Source: Aequorivita todarodis (GTDB lineage: Bacteria; Bacteroidota; Bacteroidia; Flavobacteriales; Flavobacteriaceae). Taken from it: 64,000 bases of DNA. The notes below the pieces were generated by a model that had not been told where the DNA came from, did not search any database, and saw only the letters and a list, made by a program, of their open reading frames with translations. The DNA lies in NCBI RefSeq assembly GCF_028561335.1, contig NZ_JAQQTG010000007.1, forward strand, positions 62,001-126,000, read 5' to 3'. Each line of letters starts with the position of its first letter. Within the stretch, counting starts at the first letter, position 1. Below are positions 54,042 through 61,031 of the stretch, piece after piece. A program made the translations under genes and the position numbers.

Positions 54042-57026
54042 TTATAAGTTCAATTGAAAGCCGAAGGTGAGCCGGGTAAGTGGAGGTAAATTGCCATCCA
54101 TTTGTTCAGGGTCGCCACCTTCGAATTTGGTAATTGTGAGTAGGTTTTGGCCTGTGAGCAAGAGGCGACAAGAGGTATTGGATGCTTTGCCAAGGGAAAG
54201 GGTATATGCAAGAGCCAAGGATTTTAGACGAATAAAGGAGGCATCAGAGATGATGCCGTTGCTTTGGATAAATTTATAATACGCAGTATAGGCATCTGGA
54301 TCGGCTCCGGTGGTAAAGCGTTGCATATTAGCAACATCGCCTGGCTGCTGCCATCTATCCAGTACACTCACAGACTGATTGGCCATCGTTCCAACTGGTT
54401 CAGTTGCTCGATATTGGTTATAGCCCTTTTTCTTTACAAACTGAAAAAAAATGTCCAGTTCCCAGTTTTTATAGCTAAGGAAGTTTGAAAACCCACCAAA
54501 ATATTTTGGAGTAAGGTCGGCGACATACTCCCGGTCATCTGTTCCCGTTAGCTGTCCGTCGTTGTTATAATCCTCAAATTCAAAGAGCCCAGTTTGTGGA
54601 TTCACTCCTTTAAGTTTGTAAAGTTTTACAATATACAGGGACTCCCCTATTACATATTTATTGGCATAGGCAGAGGTTTCGAGCCCTGGGAATGCAAGCA
54701 GTTTATTTTTTGAAAGGGAAAGGTTAATGGAGCTTGTCCATTTAAAATTTTCTGTTTGGAGGGGTGTCATTTTTAGGTCAAATTCCCAACCCTTATTTTC
54801 TACTTCCGCATCGAGATTCGCCAAGATGGAACTGAAGCCCGTGGTTGTGGGGAGGGAATAATTGATGAGCTGATTGGAGGAACGGTTGTTATAATATGCA
54901 ACAGATAGGGCTATTTTATTTTTCAGAAAGCCCATTTCTAGGGCAATCTCGCTTTTTCTGTTTTCTTCCCATTTAAAATTTGGGTTGTACAATCTGGCGG
55001 GTTGCAGCCCAATATTGCCATCATAGGGCTGGCCTGTAATGGTATAGGTTTGCAAATATTGGTAATCGCCTATCTGGTCATTGCCCGTAATGCCATAGCT
55101 GCCCCGGATTTTTCCAAAATTGAGCCAGTCAAGATTTAAATCATCCGAAAAAACGTAGGCTGCTCCAAGGGCCCCAAAGTTCCCATATTTATTTCCGGAG
55201 CCAAAACGACTGGAACCGTCCCGTCTTCCCGTGATATTAAGAAAAAGCTTATTCTTGAGCGCATAATTGATTCTTGTAAACCATGATTGGGTGTTATATT
55301 GGGTGCTTACCTCATTGTTTACCAGAATCGTGGTTGCGGCACTTAAATTGGTTATAAAACTATTGGTAGGGAAACCGATTCCATATACACCGTATTGGTC
55401 AAATTGCTGCTTTTGGAAGGTGCCGCCGAGCAAAATATTTAGCACCCCATTTTCCCAAGTCTGTTTCCAATTTAATTGCGGTTCCAGAATCCAATACTTT
55501 TTGTTCCCCTCATTGGTGGTAACCATAGAATTGGCGCTGGTCATTCCCCAAGCGGGGTTAAATGCTGTATGGGGTGCAGTTACATGGTCCTTTAAGCTAC
55601 TGGCACCATAGCCTGAGTTCAATTTAACATCCAGTTGTTCCACAAGCTTATAGGATAATGACAAACTGGTAAACAGAGTATTGGATTTATTTTTGTACTT
55701 GTTTTCAAACTGAGCCAAGGGATTGTTCCAAGTACCGTCCTCCCAGTTGAGGTTGCCCGAGGTATCATATAGTGCAGGGGCATTGGGCGCTAAGGATACT
55801 GCATAATCGGACAAATCGCTCCCCGGGAGGAAATTGTCTTCCAGGGTATAACCAGCATTGAAATCCAATTTAAATTTATCTTGCCTGTCTTTGTGTTGCA
55901 GGCTTGAGTTGACTGTGATACGGTCATAATTAAAACTTCCCGGAAAGACGCTGGTTTCATTTTGGTACATTCCAGTGAGCAAAAAGCGCGTACCTTCGGA
56001 ACCTCCAGAAACCGAGCCCTGCACTTTATGGATATTGGCGGTATGGCCAATAAGCACGTCCTGCCAGTCGGTATATCTGTTTAAATTCCACCTGCCATTA
56101 ACATCATAGGCATATTCGGGATATTCGGTAATGCCATCATTGGCAAAGGCCTCCCTCCGCATTTCGAGGTATTGTTCTGTATTTAAAAGCTCCCTTTTTT
56201 GGGTAATATGGGCAATGCCCGTACTACTGCTGAAGGAAAATTTAGTTTTGCCTGCCTTTCCTTTTTTTGTGGTTATCAATACCACGCCGTTCGCCCCGCG
56301 GGAACCATAAATGGCGGTCGCGTCTGCATCCTTTAGTACCTCTATGGATTCAATGGATGCGGGATTAATGGCGTTGAGGGGACTGATGGCACCCACCGGG
56401 ATTATTCCGGCAGAGGAGAGTGGAGAACCCAAGCTTTGCGAATCGAAGGGAATGCCATCAATAATATACAGTGGTTCATTACCCGCCATAATGCTATTTT
56501 GGCCACGGATGCGAACGTTAAAACCGCCGCCGGGAACCCCTGAGGTTGCCATAATGTTGACTCCTGCCATTCTGCCTTGAAGGGCCTCCAAGGGATTGTT
56601 GACGGGCTGGTTTTCTATTTCCTTGGCGGTCATGCGGGCAATACTCCCCGTTCTCTCCTTATCGGAAACTTTGTAATAGCCAGCATTAATAACCACCTGA
56701 TCCAGGGCAGTGGCATCTGCCTGCATATTAACATTTAGAATCCTGCTGCTGCCAACTGCCACTTCTTGGGTCTTATACCCCAAGTACGTAAACACAAGTG
56801 TATCACTTGAATTTGCCAACAAGGCATACCGCCCCTCTAGGTCGCTAACGCTACCACGGGAGGTGTTTTTTACCAACACATTTACCCCATTTAGCGGGCC
56901 ATCGGCATCGGTAATTGTTCCACTGATGGTTTTAAGCGGAAGGTTCTGGGAAAAAATTGGGGAGGTGTAGGTTAATAGGGCAAAAGTAACTGCAAGCGCA
57001 AAGCGATGCCTGTAATTATTTTTCAT
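54042..57026 (-). CDS. SusC/RagA family TonB-linked outer-membrane protein
   Basis: A 994-residue outer-membrane channel. After the signal peptide come a carboxypeptidase-D-like domain (SGTITDADGPLNGVNVLVKN), the plug with LEALQGRMAGVNIM, YIIDGIPFD and YGSRGANGVVLITTKKGK, then the beta-barrel ending in FGFQLNL. First gene of the SusC-SusD-S9 peptidase operon. No ECF sigma/anti-sigma gene pair is adjacent, so regulation may come from the orphan response regulator or from elsewhere. Confidence 0.96.
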   Translation of the reverse strand: MKNNYRHRFALAVTFALLTYTSPIFSQNLPLKTISGTITDADGPLNGVNVLVKNTSRGSVSDLEGRYALLANSSDTLVFTYLGYKTQEVAVGSSRILNVNMQADATALDQVVINAGYYKVSDKERTGSIARMTAKEIENQPVNNPLEALQGRMAGVNIMATSGVPGGGFNVRIRGQNSIMAGNEPLYIIDGIPFDSQSLGSPLSSAGIIPVGAISPLNAINPASIESIEVLKDADATAIYGSRGANGVVLITTKKGKAGKTKFSFSSSTGIAHITQKRELLNTEQYLEMRREAFANDGITEYPEYAYDVNGRWNLNRYTDWQDVLIGHTANIHKVQGSVSGGSEGTRFLLTGMYQNETSVFPGSFNYDRITVNSSLQHKDRQDKFKLDFNAGYTLEDNFLPGSDLSDYAVSLAPNAPALYDTSGNLNWEDGTWNNPLAQFENKYKNKSNTLFTSLSLSYKLVEQLDVKLNSGYGASSLKDHVTAPHTAFNPAWGMTSANSMVTTNEGNKKYWILEPQLNWKQTWENGVLNILLGGTFQKQQFDQYGVYGIGFPTNSFITNLSAATTILVNNEVSTQYNTQSWFTRINYALKNKLFLNITGRRDGSSRFGSGNKYGNFGALGAAYVFSDDLNLDWLNFGKIRGSYGITGNDQIGDYQYLQTYTITGQPYDGNIGLQPARLYNPNFKWEENRKSEIALEMGFLKNKIALSVAYYNNRSSNQLINYSLPTTTGFSSILANLDAEVENKGWEFDLKMTPLQTENFKWTSSINLSLSKNKLLAFPGLETSAYANKYVIGESLYIVKLYKLKGVNPQTGLFEFEDYNNDGQLTGTDDREYVADLTPKYFGGFSNFLSYKNWELDIFFQFVKKKGYNQYRATEPVGTMANQSVSVLDRWQQPGDVANMQRFTTGADPDAYTAYYKFIQSNGIISDASFIRLKSLALAYTLSLGKASNTSCRLLLTGQNLLTITKFEGGDPEQMDGNLPPLTRLTFGFQLNL

Positions 57027-57469
57027 AATTTTGCATGGTTAAGGTTATACAATAATTTTAACGTTCTGGCCTGCTCCTCGGGTCCTGCAAAACTTGGGAG
57101 CGGGTCTTTTCATTGCGAGTGAAACGAAGCAATCTTTCGAATAGCTAGGCGTCCTCCACATTGCGAGCGAAGCAAGCTACACGCCAATCTCTACTTCTCT
57201 ACTTCTCTAGTCTCAAGTCTCAAATCTCAAGTCTCAAGTCTCTTTTCAAATTTCTAATTCAGTAAGTAAAAAAAATCCCTTCAACCCTCCCGAAACAGTA
57301 TCGGGAGGAGGTTCTAACTGGGAGAGTTTGGAACGGCCCAAGTTGAAGGGACAAGGTCATTGCGAGCATAGCGCAGCAATCCCGTAATAAAAACTAAATC
57401 ATCCCATAAAAATCATAATGTTGGGTTGCGAGAACTAACGCAAAAGGAAGAAGCCGATAGCTTTGAAGA
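57027..57469. repeat. Repeat-rich spacer: CATTGCGAG repeats, heptamers 57211-57259
   Basis: Contains CATTGCGAGYG-type repeats at about 57111, 57159 and 57359 (a related GCATTGAGAAGATTGCTTCGC string is at 63808), octamer TCTACTTC, heptamers TCTCAAG/TCTCAAA with TCTCTTT, TCAAATT and TCTAATT in phase at 57211-57259, and a CCCGAAACAGTATCGGGAGG hairpin near 57288-57307. No gene. Confidence 0.75.
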
Positions 57470-57674
57470 AAGTTGAGAAGAAAAAACCGACCAAGCCAAA
57501 TACAAAAAGGCGCGGAACTCAACTTACCGAACAGAGGTACTGGTATACCCACACACGAATAAGAGAGCCCACGCCCGGGTCGTGAGCATCTTGCTTATCC
57601 TCTCGTGTGTAAAAAATTACCAGTTTTCTGTCCGAGATTCAAAACGAGTGCTTCTAATTTTTTGCTCTTAGAAG
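57470..57674. ncRNA. Candidate structured RNA with a long interrupted stem
   Basis: Several nested complementary blocks: AAGTTGAG (57470-57477) with CTCAACTT (57518-57525); ACAGA/TCTGT (57531/57627), ACTGGTA/TACCAGT (57539/57618), ACACACGA/TCGTGTGT (57551/57603) and ATAAG/CTTAT (57559/57594) stacked coaxially around a CACG/CGTG tip; and CTTCTAA/TTAGAAG (57651/57668). TAnnTTTG boxes exist on both sides: TAGCTTTG at 57458 (plus) and TAAATTTG at 57680-57687 (minus). The minus reading gives about 190 nt ending in TTTTTT near 57481. Rod shape and length recall 6S RNA, but I cannot confirm a family. Confidence 0.55.
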
Positions 57675-57771
57675 AATCGCAAATTTAAAATATTGCCTGC
57701 AATATAATAAAATATTTATTCAATACAAATATGTATCGAATAAAATTCTGTTTTATTACAACTTTTACTTA

Positions 57772-58137
57772 ATGAATGAGGATGAAAAAAAATATTTAGG
57801 ATTATTAAATATCCAAATCGGCTGTCTTCTGAAAGTAAATCGATTAAGAAAAGATATATCGCAACATTATTTAGCTGCAGCAATTGATTCAACTTCTACA
57901 ACAGTCGGAAGGATAGAGCGTGCAGAAGTTATGAGTGGATGGGATAAAATATACATTTTGAGCCAAGAATTAAATATTGATTTTAACACCTTATTTCAAC
58001 CCTTACCTCAAAACGAACTGCTTTTAATTGTTGAGGAAATAGTCAGACTTGATCAAAAATTAAATAATGAAAAAAAGGAATACTATCGGAATTTAAAAGC
58101 AACAATAAAAAATAAGTATAATTCATTAAAAAAGTAA
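57772..58137 (+). CDS. XRE-type helix-turn-helix regulator
   Basis: A 121-residue protein. Residues about 12-70 form a Cro/C1-type HTH (RKDISQHYLAAAID, TTVGRIERAEVM), and the rest is a charged helical tail that may dimerise. Very AT-rich (AAAAA-rich codons), unlike the core genes, suggesting recent acquisition. Its partner gene is not evident; the next gene is on the same strand about 250 bp on. Confidence 0.82.
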   Translation: MNEDEKKYLGLLNIQIGCLLKVNRLRKDISQHYLAAAIDSTSTTVGRIERAEVMSGWDKIYILSQELNIDFNTLFQPLPQNELLLIVEEIVRLDQKLNNEKKEYYRNLKATIKNKYNSLKK

Positions 58138-58169
58138 GATAAGAAAATTAGAATTCATTTATTTAAAAT

Positions 58170-58203
58170 CCCTATGCTGGTGTGCGATTGCATCGCGTAC
58201 CCA
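58170..58203 (+). repeat. REP-like palindrome, copy 1
   Basis: CTGGTGTGCGATTGCATCGCGTA... with the CGAT-TGC-ATCG hairpin core. Copies 2-5 are at about 58931, 60106, 62823 and 63630, all in the same orientation. Confidence 0.85.
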
Positions 58204-58350
58204 GACTATTTGGCTTTTATAAAGCTTGCTCCACATTAATACCCCACTGGCGCGTTATAGCCTGTACTAAACGAAGTAAAAGTGTACAATGTATATTTAT
58301 TGTTTCAACCGTTATTGGCACCGTCTCATTTTAAAACCAGTAAAAAACTT

Positions 58351-58358
58351 TATATTTG
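58351..58358 (+). promoter_or_regulatory. -7 box TATATTTG
   Basis: Matches TAnnTTTG 36 bp before the ATG at 58394; no TTG at a suitable -33 distance. Transcription would begin near 58365. Confidence 0.45.
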
Positions 58359-58393
58359 ATATTGACCCCGAATAAATTTTATTAAATCTGACA

Positions 58394-58912
58394 ATGAGTT
58401 TTTTAAAAAAAATAACCAAAGGAATTACGGCTTTCAAAAATGAAGTTAATAAGCCAAACTCTTTTATAAAAGGCGAAGCATTTGAGGAATATGTTAGAAA
58501 ATATATTTTTCCAAAGTCTGATTATGACCTGGTTCACAGAACTCACGATTACAATGCAAACAACGGAGATTATATTGAGTCAAGTTTAAAACCGGACTTT
58601 AAGTTTCGGGATAAGAAGAATGGCAAGGAATTTTATGTGGAAGTTAAATGGCGAATGGGCATTTATAACAGGGAAAACAAAATAGAATGGTGCAATCCAA
58701 AACAGTTGAAAAGATATAAGGCTATTGATAAAAACGAAAGTGCAGTTTTTATTGTCCTTGGTTTTGGGGATAAAGCAACAAAGCCTAAAGAAATAGTTCT
58801 ATTTCCGGTGAGCGGCTGCCATTATACCGGTTTGTATGATTCTTTTCTTGACAGGTATTTGTTTTATGTGAACAAACCTGTTTTCTCTGGCTATTTGTGG
58901 AAGTTGAAATAA
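58394..58912 (+). CDS. PD-(D/E)xK-like nuclease-fold protein
   Basis: A 172-residue protein with FIKGEAFEEYVRKYIFP at the start and SSLKPDFKFRDKKNGKEFYVEVKWR (about residues 65-90 in the whole segment), i.e. a D followed by E-x-K, the core of restriction-like nucleases and Holliday-resolvase-like folds. GEAFEEYV supplies the usual first-helix glutamate. A nuclease or nuclease-fold role is inferred. It lies between two REP-like copies in an accessory stretch. Confidence 0.75.
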   Translation: MSFLKKITKGITAFKNEVNKPNSFIKGEAFEEYVRKYIFPKSDYDLVHRTHDYNANNGDYIESSLKPDFKFRDKKNGKEFYVEVKWRMGIYNRENKIEWCNPKQLKRYKAIDKNESAVFIVLGFGDKATKPKEIVLFPVSGCHYTGLYDSFLDRYLFYVNKPVFSGYLWKLK

Positions 58913-58928
58913 ATGGTTATTTCCCTTA

Positions 58929-58962
58929 GGCTGGTGCGCGATTGCATCGCGTTCCCAGACTT
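58929..58962 (+). repeat. REP-like palindrome, copy 2
   Basis: GCTGGTGCGCGATTGCATCG followed by CGTTCCCAGAC; perfect CGCGAT-TGC-ATCGCG stem. Confidence 0.88.
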
Positions 58963-59029
58963 ACTACCAACCGCAAGAACTTCTGGATTTTCCGTTTGAT
59001 ATTAAAAAGGACGATATTCGAGAATAGCA
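58963..59029 (+). pseudogene. Possible C-terminal gene remnant
   Basis: Directly after REP-like copy 2, one frame reads a short protein-like tail ending ELLDFPFDIKKDDIRE then a stop. It has no start codon and is cut off exactly at the repeat boundary. Family unknown; it may equally be chance. Confidence 0.3.
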
Positions 59030-59055
59030 TCTTTATTTCCCACCCCCTGGCGCTT

Positions 59056-59964
59056 TTATAAAGCATGCCTATCCCAAGCGGCATTTTCCCTCCAATTATC
59101 GGGAAACCCCATAAAGCGAGTATTTATACTAGCATAGTCATCAATTAAATTTACTACATTTTCCACAAACCTATTATTGGGATTAATATTCAAAAGTAAC
59201 CTGTCTATCATTGCTGTTACACCATAGAAACTCCTATTAAAATCATTAGGTAAATTACCATTGAAACTATATTGTTTTCTTGTAGGAATAGTCGGCCTAT
59301 CGGCAGTAATACCCCGATTCCATAAACGGCCGTGATGAGCACAGATATTTCTTACGTTATTTAAATAAATAAACCAAGTTGATAAAACAGAGCTGGGGAG
59401 CCCAAAGTCTTTGGCGATAGTCATTTTTTCAACATTGTTACTTAATCCCTTATATAATCTTGCTAGTTTCCCCAAACTTAAAACTTCCAAAGCCATATTT
59501 GAGGGCGGAATACTTTCCAAGGTATATTTTGCTTTAAACGATTTTAAAAATAGTTCTTGCGGATTTTCAAACCTCTCTGCAATTTCAGTATTTATTAATC
59601 GATAAATATCCTTATCGTCATATAAATCAACCTGATTGAACCAGAAAAAACCATAATTAACGGCAAAATAATCAGTAAGCCGTGCGCGCAATGCCACCTC
59701 AATACGCTCAAGATATTCAATTGTTAGGGCTCTAAGTTTTTTATCGAATTGATAGTGAAGAATAATATCATTAAAAGATACTTTAGCTTTAAATTCGTGT
59801 GAACCATCATTTTCCTGCAAATGATACATATATCCCGTTAAACGATAGTAACCAATATTTCTAAGATATATTTTAGCACGTGCTGGTCTAGGAATATTGA
59901 GACCTCGTTTGATTAAAACTTCAATATGTTCTTCCACCGTTTTCGGCTGTTTTTCATATTTCAT
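59056..59964 (-). CDS. Abi_2 / AbiF-AbiD family abortive-infection protein (HEPN)
   Basis: A 302-residue protein of the Abi_2 family, linked to phage resistance in lactococcal AbiD/AbiF. It opens KTVEEHIEVLIKRGL and LRNIGYYRLTGYMYHLQ, and carries the HEPN-type RNase signature R-x4-H in VRNICAHHGRLWNRG, then DRLLLNINP. RNA cleavage is inferred from that motif. Its leader contains a promoter and a strong hairpin-T-run (59984-60034), matching the small RNA described next to abiF genes. Confidence 0.88.
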   Translation of the reverse strand: MKYEKQPKTVEEHIEVLIKRGLNIPRPARAKIYLRNIGYYRLTGYMYHLQENDGSHEFKAKVSFNDIILHYQFDKKLRALTIEYLERIEVALRARLTDYFAVNYGFFWFNQVDLYDDKDIYRLINTEIAERFENPQELFLKSFKAKYTLESIPPSNMALEVLSLGKLARLYKGLSNNVEKMTIAKDFGLPSSVLSTWFIYLNNVRNICAHHGRLWNRGITADRPTIPTRKQYSFNGNLPNDFNRSFYGVTAMIDRLLLNINPNNRFVENVVNLIDDYASINTRFMGFPDNWRENAAWDRHAL

Positions 59965-59983
59965 TTTATCTTGGGTTTATTGC

Positions 59984-60034
59984 AAAAAAAAAGCCCCGCA
60001 AATTGCGCTTGAATCAGAGGCGTGCGGGGGATTA
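59984..60034 (-). ncRNA. abiF-type small RNA / leader hairpin
   Basis: Transcribed leftward from the promoter at 60041-60071, the RNA would start near 60034, immediately form a CCCCGCA/TGCGGGG stem (60029-60023 with 60000-59994) and end in nine T's (59992-59984), about 50 nt in all. Read-through would give the Abi mRNA, whose ATG is 20 bp further. From memory, an 'abiF RNA' motif with this placement was reported by comparative genomics in Bacteroidota; I cannot align it here. Confidence 0.65.
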
Positions 60035-60040
60035 ATGTGG

Positions 60041-60071
60041 CAAATATAGCTGATATTTTGGTTTAAAACAA
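60041..60071 (-). promoter_or_regulatory. Promoter TTG-N20-TATATTTG
   Basis: On the minus strand TTG at 60071-60069, 20-bp spacer, TATATTTG at 60048-60041, a full Bacteroidota promoter driving the small hairpin RNA and the Abi gene. Confidence 0.65.
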
Positions 60072-60103
60072 AATATTTTAGCTATAATTATTTAACCTTC
60101 CCT

Positions 60104-60136
60104 ATGCTGGTGCGCGATTGCATTGCGTTCCCACAC
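60104..60136 (+). repeat. REP-like palindrome, copy 3
   Basis: GGTGCGCGATTGCATTGCGT, one mismatch in the stem (ATTGCG for ATCGCG), in the space between the Abi promoter and the XRE remnant. Confidence 0.85.
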
Positions 60137-60149
60137 GTACTATCAAAGT

Positions 60150-60316
60150 TTCAACTTGGATTGAAATTGGAAAATTTGCCAATCAGATGGGACGTATTGA
60201 GAGAGCGGAAAGTAATCCTAACTGTTGCAACCTTAGTTGCCTTAGCCGAATTTTTTAAGATCGATATTAAGGAATTTTTTAATCCAAAAACTTTTGAATT
60301 AGAATTTACGGGATGA
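60150..60316 (+). pseudogene. Frameshifted remnant of an XRE-type regulator
   Basis: One frame reads FANQMGRIERAESNPN (about 60172-60220), the HTH recognition part; the next frame continues TVATLVALAEFFKIDIKEFFN to a stop at 60316, the usual C-terminal part of such regulators. Together they reconstruct a normal XRE domain broken by a +/-1 shift near 60221. The N-terminal half is missing upstream, where REP-like copy 3 lies. Confidence 0.75.
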
Positions 60317-60743
60317 TAAAAATCAGTATTTCAATAGGAATTTCCCCTGAAATAGTGTACAACACCGTATTGTAATCCCCCTTTCCCTGTCGCAGATATT
60401 TTCCATCATAGGTGTAGAGCACTGTTTCATAATTGCCTTTTCCCTGTCTTATATATTTCCCGTCCCAGGTATATAGCACTGGGTTATAATCTCCTTTGCC
60501 CTGTCGCAGATATTTTCCGTCCCAAGTTGCCAAAACCGTATTGTAATCTCCTTTGCCCTGCCGGATGTACTTATCGGTCAAGGTGTATAATACCGTTTCA
60601 TAATTCCCTTTGCCCTGCCTTAGGTATTTGCCATCCCAAGTAGCCAAAACCGTATTATAATCGCCTTTTCCCTCCCTGATGTAGCTTTGTGCTTTTGCGA
60701 ATAGCGAAAAAATGAGGAAGAGGGATATTATAACATATTTCAT
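60306..60743 (-). CDS. Exported protein of six 19-residue repeats
   Basis: A 145-residue protein with a signal peptide (VIISLFLIFSLFAKAQ, cleaved near 18) and then six tandem 19-residue units of the form DGKYLRQGKGDYNTVLYTW, alternating GDYNTVLATW and GNYETVLYT variants. The pattern of Tyr, Gly and Thr at fixed places predicts a beta-hairpin solenoid or small propeller. It is presumably periplasmic or surface located. I do not recognise a named family. It overlaps the XRE remnant end to end by 11 bp. Confidence 0.8.
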   Translation of the reverse strand: MKYVIISLFLIFSLFAKAQSYIREGKGDYNTVLATWDGKYLRQGKGNYETVLYTLTDKYIRQGKGDYNTVLATWDGKYLRQGKGDYNPVLYTWDGKYIRQGKGNYETVLYTYDGKYLRQGKGDYNTVLYTISGEIPIEILIFIIP

Positions 60744-60891
60744 GGCTTTAGTTTTATCGTGTTAATCTATTAAAATTGGAAAAATAAATGATAAGGGAGG
60801 TTATTTGAATGTTTAATAGGTAAATTATTGGAAACGTTATTATTAGCATAAAAATAGAATATTTGTAATAGAAACGCACTCAAATAGCCTT

Positions 60892-60922
60892 TTGGATACT
60901 TTATTTTAAACCATTACATTTG
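60892..60922 (+). promoter_or_regulatory. Promoter TTG-N20-TACATTTG
   Basis: TTG at 60892-60894, 20-bp spacer, TACATTTG at 60915-60922. The start would be near 60929, giving a 103-nt leader for the Cys-rich/TerB-like gene. Confidence 0.6.
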
Positions 60923-61031
60923 ATAAGAATACCCTTATTGTAGGGTACATAATTTAGTTATTCCCGCTACAAGTATTTGATTGTGTCGGGAATTCTAATG
61001 TTTAGTTCAACTAAAAAAGGCAACCAATTAA

